Origin: Panorpa germanica
Lineage: Eukaryota > Arthropoda > Insecta > Mecoptera > Panorpidae
NCBI GenBank assembly: GCA_963678705.1
Contig: OY783203.1
Span: forward strand, 41,168,347-41,232,346
Length of the DNA stretch: 64,000 bases
Direction of reading: 5' to 3'
Position 1 is the stretch's first letter. The number at the start of each line of letters is the position of its first letter. The position numbers and the translations under genes were made by a program. Shown here piece after piece: positions 12,789-25,795 of the stretch. The notes beneath the pieces are model-generated. The model worked only from the letters and a program-made list of their open reading frames with translations, was not told the origin of the DNA and did no database searches.

Positions 12789-14617
12789 TACTATGCGTTC
12801 CCTTTCAGTACAAGTTTATCAAGGACACATAATATACTAACATACACTAATTAGCATTATGAGATATATTCGTATATGATAATTAAAACACATTTTTGTA
12901 ATTAAATATTATTAGTAGTATTATTTTTACATAATTTTTATTCTAATATTGTTAAATATTAACGTGTGTGATAATAAGTCATTTATTTTATAAAATTGTT
13001 AATAAAATTCAAGTGTTACAGATGATGTGAACGTCCGTAGTAAAGTCCAAGTACAGTACAACCAATCAGTGACGTCATGTAAAGCACTATTCCCACTAAA
13101 GCAACATCAATATTTAACATTTATATTTTACTTATTGAAAAATGTTGCATGTTGTTGCAACAATGCGTCACTGGATAAATGGGGTGAAGAGGAGGGGGGC
13201 GATTGTTAGATCAAATCGATACTTTTTTGACGACACAGATAAGATATCATTATTTCTATAATTACTATTACATGATAAAATAACATTTAGAGAATACTTT
13301 GTGAAATTTTCATAAATAAATATTAAGAAATGAGTTAATGACAGTGAATCCCCGCAGACGTCACAAAAAAAAGTCTCATTGCGGTGTCCCTCATAACCCA
13401 TCAATGGATTATTAGAAATCAAAAAACCAAAATGATTTCATTAGTTGATAAGTATTTGCAGGTAACCCTGTCGAGTTTTTTTTTATTAATTTTTCAATTT
13501 TTTACAGCACTTAGAAGTGAAAATATCTATTTTTCATAAAAAAAATTTAGATACTTTGTTATTTTAAAATATTTACTTTAATTAAAAAAAAAATCGACAG
13601 CCTTACTTCGGCATTTATATAAAGAGTTTTAAAAGAGTGCAAAATTTCAAAAGGATCGGTGCAGTAGATTTTGAGCTAGAGACGACACCGACTCTTAAAA
13701 AACTAAGTGTGGAAAAACGCGCTTAAAAGTTTCAAAGAAAGACGAAACCAGACCAGAAAGTTGAAGACTTAAAACTCTATATCTCCGACAGTTTTACTCC
13801 AATCGACTTCAAATTTCCACACAATAAACTTAACATGTTCTACATTAATATAAATATAAACAGTTTAAACCTTATTATATGTTTCGAAGATGTACACTCA
13901 TGAGAAAAAAACAGTCAATTTTGTATTAATGTTGCACTTTGGTTTAATGGTGACGGTGCTTAAAGTAACAACACTAATACGGTAATGAGCCTGTCATATT
14001 AAACGGGTTTAAACAGAAGACCAGCGTTGAGTTCTGGTAGGACAGTCAAATTCTAAAACTGTCCGAAAAAACTGTTTGTACAGTTACCTCGAACAAAATT
14101 TACTTTCAATTTAACCTTTGAATCAAAATAAAATTGTATAATTAATTCTATGTTAAGTGAAAGTAATTTTATTAAATAGTTGTATTTTGATAACAGATAA
14201 TAAGTCAACTCTTACTGAAAACCTCTGTAAAATAGACATGCCAAGATGTTAAAACTGTGAATTTTGTATATGTTAATAAGAATGCCTTAATTAATAAATG
14301 TATAAAAGTCTATACTTTTATTATTTATTTTATACTTTATTAATTAAATGTGAATTTCTTCCCGGACTATCACTGACGACATAACAACACAGATCGACCT
14401 AGAATCCAACGGCCGGCCCTGGTCAACGACATGTGGGTTTGTGTCACGGACAGCAGGAGAATTTGATCTGTTCAAGCAGTGTCATAAATGTATAACTCTT
14501 ATATTATAGTCATACCCGTATATACACCGTCATAGTAATATGTAATAGATTATTCTATAAATTAAAATGTGTATTTCAAAATGTAAATAAGTATTTTAAA
14601 AAACGAACGTTTGTAAC
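12789..14617. other. Background, no gene seen
   Basis: The segment near 13640-13810 ('tcaaaaggatcggtgcagta', 'atatctccgacag') resembles phrases often found in dispersed insect repeats, but there is no second copy here to confirm it. Small ORFs at 13027-13422 overlap on both strands and show no domain. Confidence 0.4.
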
Positions 14618-14738
14618 TGAGCGAAATGGCACAGTGATCGAAAGTATTTATACTAGACACCAGACTGCTGTACCTTCGAATTCGATTCCCGGACAAGCGC
14701 TTTAGTTCTGAGTTTTTTTGTTATTAAAGTTAAATTAA
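14618..14738 (+). mobile_element. SINE family A head, joined to MITE B
   Basis: tRNA-like head with 'tggcacagtgatcgaaag' (A-box region), 'agactgctgtaccttcg' and a good B box in 'aattcgattcccgg'. The body is followed for only about 40 bp, then the sequence switches directly into MITE family B. Confidence 0.7.
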
Positions 14739-15036
14739 ATAATATAATACGTCATAGAAGAAATAAGTAATCGAGATTATTTTTACTTTTTCACAACCTT
14801 GGTAATATAATACTTAAAAAAGATGGCAAATCGTTGAAAGTGACGTACCAAGCATTGGATTTTCCTATTACGTTGGATCCCCTTAATAATTAAAGAGACA
14901 AAGTGATTTTAATTGTCAATATCTCCTAAAATATAAAAGTTATTAAAAAATAATTGGACAATTGAGGTTCAGGTAGTCAACTTTAACAATATATAGTTCT
15001 GTTTTATAAAAATTAAGTCATGGTTCACAAGCCCAT
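14739..15036 (+). mobile_element. MITE family B, copy 3 (5' truncated)
   Basis: Enters the family at 'gtcatagaagaaataagtaa' and continues through 'agatggcaaatcgttg', 'tacgttggatcccctta', 'aatatctcctaaaatataaa' and the right end 'catggttcacaagcccattg'. It is one of the best-preserved right halves. Confidence 0.75.
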
Positions 15037-16802
15037 TGTTATATAATTTGTATCAATAACTGAGGTAAATAAAAAAAATCTATTTTCTTTTTTGAATACA
15101 CCATAAATATTACATTTTTATGATTGATTCAAAGAAAAATATTTGTTTAATATAAGCAGTGTATTTTCAGAACAATGTATTCTTTATTCTCAGATTTAAC
15201 CCCAAAAACAAACAGCTTGCGATAGACCTAACGTATAGTAGTGATGTCAAATGGACAAATTGCAATGTAACATCGATATTTATTATTGATAACTATAACA
15301 AGTAACGGAAAGAGTAGCTATACTATAAAAATCCATTATAAATATATGTAAATAAATAAAAACTAAATTAAAATTATTTATTAATAAATATATATTAATA
15401 ATATAAATGTAGTCGAATTATTTTATAAATTTTTCACAACACGAACACAACATAGTAACCCTAGACTTAGGCATTCATGCGTACCAAAGCATACACCAAT
15501 TACGAAATGAATTATTAAGATATAAACACAAAGGAAAAAATAATTAGGTATAGTAAGTTTGATACAATAAAGAAATGTTATCAAACAATAAATTAAAATA
15601 TTTTCTGATCGAAAGGTTCTTTGTTACAAAGAATAATAAATAAGAAAAAACAAGGTAATTGATTTCGAATTAAGAATCATTATAATATTTAATATATGTA
15701 ACGAGTATAATTATAATTAATTTTATTATAATGTTCCAAGTGTATGTTTATATGTTGCTGAAATTCGTATGAATATTCGTATGAGAAAGAAATTGGATAG
15801 ACTTTTCGCGTCCTCGGATTTTTCCCTGAATTTCCAGTAACCCGTAATTTTAGAAAAACTGAAAAAACAATAATCACTATTTCCTTTGTAACTTTTAATT
15901 CGTAAAAAAAAGAAAGTTGAAATTTTGCATTTGTATTAAAGTATTCAATGCTAACATTTTTCAAATTTAGAAATTTAATAATTAATAAAAGGGGAATTGA
16001 GAAGATTGGGTTCAAATTTTGGATTTTGCCACTTAATTAACAAATCGAAAAAAATTCCCAAAATTTTGAAAAAAGTTAAATTATATTTTGTTGAATAAAA
16101 TATTTTTTTATAGTCAATTTATATGAAATTTTTTTTTATTATTGAACTAGTTAAATATTTTAATTTAAAAATAGAATTAAAATTTGAAATGAACTTACGA
16201 TTTACCATAATTTATAGAATTCAAATCATACAAACAAAAAAGACGGGAGTAAACACTACTTTATGTTGTAATAATCATATTTTAATTGTATGCTATGACA
16301 TACATATATAGTTTTAATTTTTTGAAATCTGCATACTGGAACATTTGCCTACTTTAGGCGGACACGTAATGGGAAAGGTGTCCTTCAGATGCAAGAAATT
16401 TCGTTTTTCTTGATTAAATTTTTTTAAAGAGATTTATATCTTTAAATGGAAATTAAAATGACATTTACATTCCTTATATATATTTTTAAAAACATTGAAA
16501 TTTTTGCTGTATATACATATTCTTGGCGCTGTCAAGAAAACAAATTAAGATAATGTGTTTTTCTGCATATATTAAATTTGTTTGGAGTAAATAAAGCAAA
16601 GTATTTTAATTACTCTCTTTTGAATAAAATAAGTCTTAAGATGGTTTTGTTTTTTTTATTACATTATGTGTATATGTAATTTTATTTATATAGGTTATTT
16701 AATTACATATATATCGAAAAATATTCTTTTTACAAAATTTTATGTAAAAAAAACACAAAAATGTAACACAAACTTAATTGTGTTTTTAATTTTATATTGA
16801 AT
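15037..16802. other. Very AT-rich background
   Basis: No gene seen. The 108-aa minus-strand ORF at 15689-16015 has low-complexity composition (N, I, K, Y, F) and no recognised domain. Confidence 0.45.
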
Positions 16803-17002
16803 AAATTTATTTAACGTCGGACTATTTTCGATGCTGAGCTGTACCATTGACGACCTCTTAATCTGTTGTCAAATTTTATTAGGACGAGGCCTCATGTATG
16901 TGACCAGTCTCATATATAAGTTTGTGATTAACTTTATAATCAATTAAAATTTATAACAACCAAACCAGAAGGCACAGCAGTCTGGCGTCAGTCATCAGTT
17001 CT
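16803..17002 (-). mobile_element. SINE family A, reverse copy with internal deletion
   Basis: The + strand reads 'atttatttaacgtcggacta', 'ttttcgatgctgagc' and 'aacaaccaaaccagaa', then jumps straight to 'ggcacagcagtctggcgtca'. About 30 bp holding the B box is missing between body and head. Confidence 0.7.
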
Positions 17003-17831
17003 TCATTAAGTATATATATATAGGTTAAATTGTAATAAGTAAATATTTTCTTTGTTGAACATGACAACGTAAAAATATTTTATTTTTCTTTGTTTTTTTT
17101 TTTATTACTGTTATTTTTTTCTGCTTGCGAAAGAGAGTCCTCATATTTCATTTCCATATAAAAAAGCTTAAGAACGACTAAATAAATGTCTGAGCTCTAC
17201 CACTAATAGTTCTTTCGGGACTCTGAAATAAATTCTACAGCTTTCATCACAGCAAACATATTTTTAGTGGTCTGAAGTTACTCAATGTCGACACAGCTAT
17301 AGATCTTCCTCGTCTATTTTATAAAATAGTGTTAGCTGTCTCTAGGGAGAGGGAAGGGCGATATAAAACATAGGGTGACTGTTAATCCTTAATAATAATG
17401 ATAAAAAAAGCTAAAAATAAAAATAAAGGAAATAAAAAATATGTTATGAAATTTATTTACGTTTTCAAAATATAATTGTTTATCTCACAGTTTCATTTAT
17501 CATGTTTTGAGAAATCAGCTGATATGCTATTTCCTGAATTACACCAATTTACAGGAGCGGATTTTGTAGTGAAAAAAAAAAAAATTGACACTATCAATTA
17601 ACTATTAGTTATTCATTAAAAAAATTTCTAAAGTAGTAACCCCGATACATTTACAAGTTCTGCCTTCCTTTTACACCGTGAAATGGATTTTGCAGTTTTA
17701 CAAACATTTCCAACCTTTTCACTATAACTACAACTCAGACAACGCACTATTTTTTGTGTTTAAATATTGTTTACATTATTTCTTCTTGAAAAATCATTCA
17801 TCATTAATTAAAACCGAATAACATACTTTCT
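17003..17831. other. AT-rich background, no gene seen
   Basis: Nothing supported. There is a poly-A run near 17573. Confidence 0.45.
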
Positions 17832-18042
17832 TTAATTCTATTTCACGTCGGCCTATTTTCGATTCGTAATTTTTATTGTGTCGTGGCCTCATTATATGAA
17901 CCACACCGCTGCTTAATAAATGTATGATTATGTAAGCACATAATCAAGTAAAATTTGATTACGATCAAATCCAGAAAATATAGCACTTGTCCGGGAATCA
18001 AACACGAAGGAACAATAGTCTGGTACCAATCTGGTGTACTTT
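17832..18042 (-). mobile_element. SINE family A, reverse copy
   Basis: The tail 'cacgtcggcctattttcgat' is followed by 'gtgtcgtggcctcat', 'aaccacaccgctgc', 'aaatccagaaaatatagcac' and a decayed head, 'tccgggaatcaaacacgaag'. About 70 bp of the body after the tail is deleted. Confidence 0.75.
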
Positions 18043-19410
18043 ACTTACTTCGGATTAAAAGAATAATTTTGAATAGTAAAACTAAGGTATAAATTGAGAG
18101 TAAGAATAAACCGTCTAAATTCCATTGTGAACCACACGTTTCGTGTCAGAACCTTTTCGGTAGCTTAAGCCTAGGCCCCATTAAAAAACGCGAATTCTGT
18201 AATACATGGAATCATATGAATATGCACACACCACCAGTTTTAATTCTACGCGGAAAGAAATCTGTAGATTTCTACAAAAATCTCCGCGACACAGAGAGAT
18301 TTTTTTCCTTATCTTCATGTTCATAGTTGAATGTGAACACACGCACTACGGAATTAATTCTGCAAAACCCATATGCTGTTATCGGCGTATCTCTTTGGAG
18401 CAGTATGCCACCTGTGGCTGCATTTCTTTGAATATCAACTAACATGACAAGATATATAAATACAACGTATAAAGGGTTCTTGGCGGAATGAAGTACTGCA
18501 TATAAACTTAGATGAATTTATTCGCAGTGTATGCTAGGTAAGTTTTGGTATACAGAATAAAAACTCCGTGGAAAAAATCACACCGAACTATTCCTCAATG
18601 GGGTCTAGGTCTTAACCATTCAAGCCACGTGGGTCGTATACGCCCCCTATTCATGAAATAATAATGACATGTGAATATTTTTATTTTTAGAACTACTTAA
18701 AAAAATAATATGGTTTACAAACAACTACATATAAAGATAGTCAACTATCACAGGTTGGGTTGACTGTAAACGTAGTTACATACTCGTACTAATTAGGAAT
18801 AATAATCGCGAACGATAAGTCCGTCGGAATGCGCTTGAACTTGAACAATTAGAAATTTAAACAATGTGTGTTTGTAGTATAAATGTATCTAATTGATTAT
18901 TCATGAAGCATTGTTTTAATAGTCAGCTAGTAGACATGCAAAGACAGTAAAACTTCAAAAGAAAAAATCGCAGTTCTTCGATTCACGATACATTAATTAT
19001 TACAAATAAAGTTAATTAAAACAAATTATAATAGAAATAAATCGTATAAAAAATTAATGAATAGATATTGTATTTCTTTTAATTCAAGCTTATTATAATA
19101 ACAGGGGAAAAATCTATTGTAAAGTACTAAAATTATTTGCATCTCTTTCGCACTTACATTACGTTCACTAAAACGAAATGAAAGAAAATATCCATAAATG
19201 TATTAATAATTATTGGATAGTATATGGTAACGTAGTTACCATAATATATCGATTACGATTTATTATCCTAATTAAAATTAATAACTAATTAATTATTAGT
19301 ATGTATTGACACAGTGGTTGATATTTATAAATTATTAATGTGCCATCAAAAATCATACAAACTGAATATAATTAAATTTCGTATTTAATTTAATACATAA
19401 AACTTTCAAC
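18043..19410. other. Background, no gene seen
   Basis: The 78-aa ORF at 18206-18442 lacks a domain. Its DNA contains an imperfect internal direct repeat ('gaatatgcacacacc' and 'gaatgtgaacacacg'), so it is unlikely to be coding. A donor-like GTAAGT at 18540 has no supporting exon. Confidence 0.4.
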
Positions 19411-19582
19411 GACACAGTAACCGAGAGCATTAATGCTTGACGTCAGACTGTTATGCATTCGGATTCGATTCTCGGACCTGTGATATATATTCTGGATTTG
19501 GTTGGTATTAAAATTAATTTGATTATGTGTTCTCGTGATTATAAAACTTATGAGGCATATATATGAAGCCACGAAAGTATTA
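19411..19582 (+). mobile_element. SINE family A, copy with best tRNA-like head
   Basis: Shows an uninterrupted tRNA-like head: 'cagtaaccgagagcatta' (A-box region), 'gacgtcagactgttatg', and 'ggattcgattctcgg' (B box). The body follows ('tatattctggatttggttg', 'attatgtgttctcgtg'). It stops after 'aagccacgaaagtatta', so the 3' tail is missing. Confidence 0.8.
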
Positions 19583-21106
19583 ATTATTATTATAGTTCAA
19601 AATGTTTCACTCATATAAATCATATCTGATCGATTACGACCATTGCTCGAAAGACTCAGAAATAGGGCCCCTGGTTCTTAAAACATTTATAGTAGATGCT
19701 AGAAGATAGATTAGTGTTCTGTAAATTTAAATTACAGTATATATTATAATTATAGTTTGGCACCCGATGCGACCGCTTCTCTGGCATATCTTTTGGACCG
19801 GCCCTATAAAAAATCGTTCTGTTCACACCAAACTTTTTAAAATTCAATCGTAACTTCGACTCTAAAGGTGAAGAGCACAGTATTAGCACGCAGGGAAGGA
19901 ATAGCGCAGAGTAAAGAGAGAAGACAGTCTATAGACAGTATGTGTATTTAGTACAGGCCATAGAAACATATAAAGAGCACCCTTCTCTGCATTTAGACAA
20001 AGATTAACGTTGTCTTGACAAGTGTAGACAAGTCTGTCTAGTCTTCAGTGTCCACTAAATGTGAGCCTTCTCAGTAAATAAACGATTATTTTTCAAAAAT
20101 ATTTATATTTAATACCAAGTTATAAATATAGAGTTGTAAAATATAGAGAACAAACAAATAAAACAAAAGCTCGTACATATTGTGTTATTTTATTTACTTG
20201 ATGTGAATTTGTATTCGAGCTCTTTGGGGCTATGAAAGAAAATACCTTTAAAGTAAAGAAATACTCAGAAAAATATATTAAGATACGAGTATACAAAAGT
20301 TCTCTGTAGGATTACTTTGGTACATATGATCTCCATCAACTTGTAATATAAAAGGAATATAATACTATTTTATAACCTTCTTTTCACGTCCTTATATTAC
20401 AAAAGATAATATTCTCAAAAAATAAAGTAAAACTCAATTATTCACATTTCCTTTGATGGCATTAGATTCTTTTATAAGGTTTTAAATATTTATTGTAAAA
20501 ATTTATTCTTTACGTTTTTTTAAATTCAATTTTAAATGCGTAAGAAAAATGAATAAGTTGGAATATGATTTCATACCTATATAATTATTTTCTTTTAAAT
20601 TATCTTTTACTACGGCTAAAAGTTTCTTTCAATGTTCTGATAAAAACTGATAAAAGATATATTCTAAAATACAGTCTTTTTGTCAGTTTATATGTCTCAA
20701 GAATATCTGTTCAGACATTTAATTCATAACTTTAGAAAATTGACACGCTTTGTAGTCATTGTATATTTTTATTCTTAAGTAATGTAAGATAAGCTTGCTA
20801 ATAATTTTTCAACTTGAACTAAATATCTATTAGATAGTGTTATCGCTCACATATAGGATGCTTTAACACCATAATCTCCCAACTAAAAGAAAAACCATTA
20901 ACAAAACCTAAAACCAACAACACTTAAAGCAATTATAAACGTAAGAAGTTTTGTTAACCATCCTGGCGACTCAAACGCGGGACATTGGTTACCTTGACTA
21001 TTTTAATAGATAAATAATAGACAATTGCACGTATCTTCAAATTAGTACCTAAAAAATTATGATTTTGTTGTCTATTGTTATTATTTTATTTAGAGGATGT
21101 TGTTAT
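19583..21106. other. AT-rich background, no gene seen
   Basis: Nothing supported. Minus-strand ORF 19656-19889 has no recognisable domain. Confidence 0.45.
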
Positions 21107-21114
21107 ATTATAGT

Positions 21115-21355
21115 CAGGGCCGGTTCGTAGAGCATGGGAGAGATGCGGTAGCATAGGGCGCTAAAACTTGCTGTTTCTACTATCGTTTAATTAGTCACGC
21201 TACTCCGAGCCGTTCAGAGATAGAGGGCGCATACTATAAATTAACTATAATACAATAGATTATTCTAAGGAGGTAAACAGTATAGCGAAATAGAGAGGGA
21301 AGGGCGCCAAATCATTATATCGCATCTAAAATAAATTTCTGTTGGTTCGGCCCTG
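21115..21355. mobile_element. hAT-type MITE with 8-bp target duplication
   Basis: The 241-bp element starts CAGGGCCGG and ends CGGCCCTG (inverted). It is flanked by a perfect 8-bp direct repeat ATTATAGT at 21107-21114 and 21356-21363. An 8-bp duplication with CA...TG ends is the hAT signature. No transposase lies inside, so it is non-autonomous. Confidence 0.85.
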
Positions 21356-21370
21356 ATTATAGTGGTCCGC

Positions 21371-21705
21371 AGTAGGGATGGCGATTCTTCTTAAAAAATA
21401 TCGAATTTTAATCGATTCGAATCGAAGGCTAAAGAATCGATTAAGAAAAAAATCGAAGTCTAGAAGATCGATTTTCCGATCCTTTTTGAGTTTTTATAAA
21501 AAAAGACACAAACCAAAAAAAGCCTTTCTTATAATTAAAAAATAAGTGAAAATTGATTTTTGATTAATCAATAAAATCATTTACGTTATTTATTACAGAA
21601 TAAAATAATTATAATTCTAGTCCTAGCTTATAATAAATAATGTAAATAATTGTACAGTTGCATTCTTACAAAAAAAAAATCGAATCTCGATTTTCGAGTG
21701 TATAT
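21371..21705. mobile_element. Repeat family C, copy 1
   Basis: Begins 'gggatggcgattcttc' and is full of ATCGAT/ATCGAA motifs ('atcgattcgaatcg', 'aatcgattaag'). A related copy in a similar arrangement lies at 28861-29068, which also opens with 'ggatggcgat' and has 'taattataagaaagg' where this one has 'cctttcttataatta'. It is probably a MITE, but ends and superfamily are not settled. Confidence 0.55.
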
Positions 21706-23110
21706 AAATATTAATTACATCTATTCTTAACTATACTTTAATTGTAAACATAATAATACGTATAACCAAACTAAAATGATAATATTACTAATCCAAACAT
21801 TTCCCATGGTCATCTTTTCTGAGTCGTGTACATTTCTTTTACTTCTTTTTCCGCTACTATTGTTTTTACTTCGGAGGTAATTGCAACTAGATAAACGCGC
21901 TCACGCGCTCAATAAGCCCCAAATATTCAGTAGTTTCAATTGTTTAGACTAAACATTGTACAGAAGTAAATATATCATATTAAGTTTATAAAAAGACTTG
22001 CCCCACTCCTAAAACAACCGGCCCAATTAGTAACTACACTGGCAGATGACACGCGACAACTTGCCATGGGAATGAGTCGTTTTATTGAATGCTTGAATGC
22101 GGCATTAAGGAGGCTAACACGATACCTTGTGTAATGACAGCGCATATTGCAAATTATTTGAAATATAATATGAACACATTTTTGTCTCAATACCAACAAT
22201 ATTTTCCCATAGATATTTTTTATTTATGAAATACTAATAATATAAATGATAAACTTATTTTACATGGATATATAATTTCAACCTGACAAACATTTTTCCT
22301 TTAAGATTGCGATATTTGGTAGTTGGTTCAGCATTAGCTTTTAGTTCAGTTTTAACTGAAAACTAAAGAGATTATTCTGACGCATACATATAAGATCGCA
22401 CTTAAAAATAAAATGAACTCTACGTATACCTAGTGTCGTCTTTTCCAAAGGGGTAGGCATGATGAAGGACCCGAAAAAGCCGAGATCGAACTAATTATAA
22501 GTTATAAGGTTTATGAGGGTCAGATTAAGATGAACAATAGTAGTCATAACGGTTGGATTTATTTGGTTAAAGATAATTGTTTAGGATAAGCATTTACTTT
22601 AGTAGTTGGCAAATAAATGCAAAGAATTTTCAGAATTCTCATCGTATTTGACGCGGTATCCCGCTACACTAGTTCGACCTGGACAAATGTAAGGATTTAC
22701 AAGATAAATAAAATGTTACAACGCAGTCTGACCAATAAATATCGTTACCATTTATTTTTAATTACATTTTTTATTACTTTTTTATTTCAGTTATTTTTGA
22801 ACACTTGACAATATTTTCGTAAACAAACATGAAGTAAACCAAATAAAAAAGAATAATGAAATAAGACCGTCATATGTCACAACAATGACTGCATTGTTAT
22901 GCCATACCTTAAATTTACTTCATTTGCATATTATATTGCCCCATTTATGAAATACTCGGCAAATGATTCGGCAATAATATTTATGTCACAAATATTGTAC
23001 ACATATTTATTGTGTAACATTTTATTTTATGCTGAATTTCAAATGAATTACATATAAAAAAAATTGGTCATCAAAAATTGACCTCAATAAAAAAGTATTA
23101 GAGTTTTTGT
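21706..23110. other. AT-rich background, no gene seen
   Basis: Nothing supported. Small ORFs (21975-22199, 22617-22808) lack domains. Confidence 0.45.
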
Positions 23111-23310
23111 ATTACACTTCAAGATGGTACAGCTGTGACTTTGGGTTCGATCTCAGGACCAGTGTTATATTTTCTGGGTTTGGTGTTATTTGATTAAGTC
23201 TTTATATAATTATTATGATAGTCCACATATATAAGGCCTCGATATCATAAAAACAGGGTATCACCCGGATTACTTTCTTCGGAAATAAGCCAAAGTTAAA
23301 TAATTAAATT
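23111..23310 (+). mobile_element. SINE family A copy
   Basis: The head is partly preserved ('acagctgtgactttgggttc', B box 'gggttcgatctc'). The body 'ttatattttctgggtttgg' and 'cacatatataaggcctcgat' and a decayed tail 'cggaaataagccaaagttaa' follow. Confidence 0.75.
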
Positions 23311-25368
23311 AAGTAATAAATACTTTCCAGAAACTTAGTAGAGTTCATATGTGCTCTAATTAATTACATTTATTTTTAATTACACAGCCTTTTAATTATT
23401 TGCACAGCCTTTACATATATGTACATATTCTGGTTACATATTTATCTAAATAATACTCTACATCTTTACATTGTTTTCTAATAAACTAAGTAAAGATCAA
23501 TTTTTAATAAGTATACAAAGATGTTTAATGTCAGTAGCTTAATATAAACATTTAAATACAATAATACCGGTTATTAATTAAATTAATTTAAAACAAGCAT
23601 GTTATTATAATTAATCTGAGTTGAAGTTATAACACATAAGTTACATAAGTTGTATAGTTTGACTTTCAGTTGATTGGTGATCAGCAGGAGTGAACTAGGA
23701 ACAAATTTAGTACCGGAAAATCTGAACAATGAGACAATGAGAGAGAAGTAGTCTAAAGCCTCGCGAGGTCATACCTTATCTAAAACTGAACTTGAAAGGT
23801 TGAAAAAAGAAAACGCAATAAAGGAGAAGTTTTCTTTTATAATGTATAACTCACAACCTGGAAGTAGGGACGAGTTTCCGAAATGTGTGACAAGGAAGAA
23901 AGAGCGAGAGAGAGGGAGATCAAAAAGCCATAAAATTTGAGTGACGCTATTTATGCATGCCCCTAACCACAAAAACAATATTTGTATGCATTCCAGTGGT
24001 ACTCAGCAAGTTTATCTGCATTATAATTTTCTTTGGTTGCATTTATGAGTTGTGTGAAAATTGAATCAGATATTTTTACATATATAGTCAAAATTGCGAG
24101 AGTTTGGCGTCGACTTATGCCTAAAAGGGTTTATAGGAGCCGCATAAATGGTGATACGATGGTGAATTTTCAGCCCTAAAAGAGGATCGCAACCAATATA
24201 ATCACCCTTTAACAGTATTAAAGTATTAATGTCAACAACAAATTTGCAGCATCCCAATAGATATGAGATAAACATTTAACATCAATTAAAAATAAATTGA
24301 TTTCATAGAGCAAACTATTTTAATATTAATGTATTTACTTTGTAGTTGTAGTTTTCGTTTTAACTTTTAATGTAAGCACTTTTAAAAGCAAATTTGTAAT
24401 TGTATTTATTATTACAGCGCTAATACCTAACAGCTAAAACATGAGGTTATAGAACTATTAAAAAAAATTAGATTAAATTGGGTATATGCACTACAAGTAT
24501 TATAATTAATATCAGTGACATATAACATAACGCGGGACATGTCAGTTGTGAGAATATAAAATATTTATAAAACTACACAACGATTATCCACCAAAAGGCC
24601 ACCGGGAAATCCCGGCATCCTCCTGAGGTTAGGGCAATCCAGCACTCTTGCTTAATATATTACAAAATAAATGATGTACAACAATGTTATTAAATACGTT
24701 TGTGGTTACTATAAATAGTAAAAACGATTACAAATATTTTCCAAATTAATTAATTATTTTTAAATCGGCATATATTTTTTTAATTACGTTTTAAAATGAC
24801 AATAATAACAAATATTTATAGCAAATGTATAAATGCAATTTTTCAAAGATTGGCATTATTAATTACGTATTGTTTATAACATTGTTACATACACCTTCGC
24901 ATATTACAATATTGTTACATATACTAAAATATTGATTAGTTATTTCTGACGTTATACCACTTCCTAAAAACACATAATACATATTTCACAACCAAATTAA
25001 CTTATACCGAACAGCTCATGCAAAAAGGAGCGTAAGTCCACGTACGGAAAATTAATACGATGATTTTATTACTTATTAGAATTAATAACTGCTATTTCAA
25101 TTTTTTGAATAATTTACTACAAAGTATGTATTATGAAAAATTAGATAAAATAACAAAAATTCATTATACGAGCATCAACTGTATACGAGTATACGAATAA
25201 TATTTATGTAATATGTAATGTTAACAAAGACATGAAGAATTGTTACTTTTGTTACTTTGTAATATGAATATTTATGCGTAATACTCGTACGTCTGCGTAA
25301 TTACTTATGCAATACGAAAGAGCTTTTCTAATTTATGAAATAAACTAAAAACATAGGAATTTTTAACT
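23311..25368. other. AT-rich background, no gene seen
   Basis: A short hairpin, 'ccgggaaatcccgg', lies near 24605 in a less AT-rich patch. There is no other support for an RNA gene. Confidence 0.45.
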
Positions 25369-25375
25369 ATACAGA

Positions 25376-25657
25376 TAGGGATGTAACGAATATTCGCATT
25401 TGCAATAGATTATGCGAGTGTATTTTGGCAACGAAAAGTGAAAATAATTTATAAAATAACAATACAACTCATTCGGTTTACAATATTTTTATTTTAATTA
25501 CTACTTGAACTTGCAATATTAAATAAAAATTACATAATAACCAAAATAAACTTTCAATTTTTTAAACACACAATAGAGCTAAGTAAATTACCAAATTTTA
25601 ATTACCGAATGTTGGGAGTTGAAAAATGTAGGAAATCGAACATTCATTACATCCCTA
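25376..25657. mobile_element. hAT-like MITE with target duplication
   Basis: 282-bp element with terminal inverted repeats TAGGGATGTAACGAATATTC and its mirror near the right end ('gaacattcattacatcccta'). It is flanked by ATACAGA at 25369-25375 and 25658-25664. Ends and duplication fit hAT non-autonomous elements. No ORF inside. Confidence 0.85.
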
Positions 25658-25702
25658 ATACAGATACTCGTATTAGGAACCATTTATATACAATTTTAGA
25701 CA

Positions 25703-25795
25703 ACACTATGCTTTACACCAGACTACTGCGATTTCGGGTTAGATCCCCGGATCAGCTCTATATTTTCTGTCTTAATAAACTTAGTTGATAAACAT
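25703..25795 (+). mobile_element. SINE family A head fragment
   Basis: Head only: 'acaccagactactgcg', 'gggttagatccccgg' (decayed B box), 'agctctatattttctg'. It is cut within the body. Confidence 0.6.

Noticed and set aside
15689-16015. 108-aa ORF on -
   Set aside because: Low-complexity AT-derived composition, no domain, no second support.
18206-18442. 78-aa ORF on +
   Set aside because: No domain. DNA contains an imperfect internal direct repeat, and no splice or promoter context is convincing.
24600-24625. Short hairpin ccgggaaatcccgg as a terminator or small RNA
   Set aside because: Only five paired bases and no neighbouring gene.
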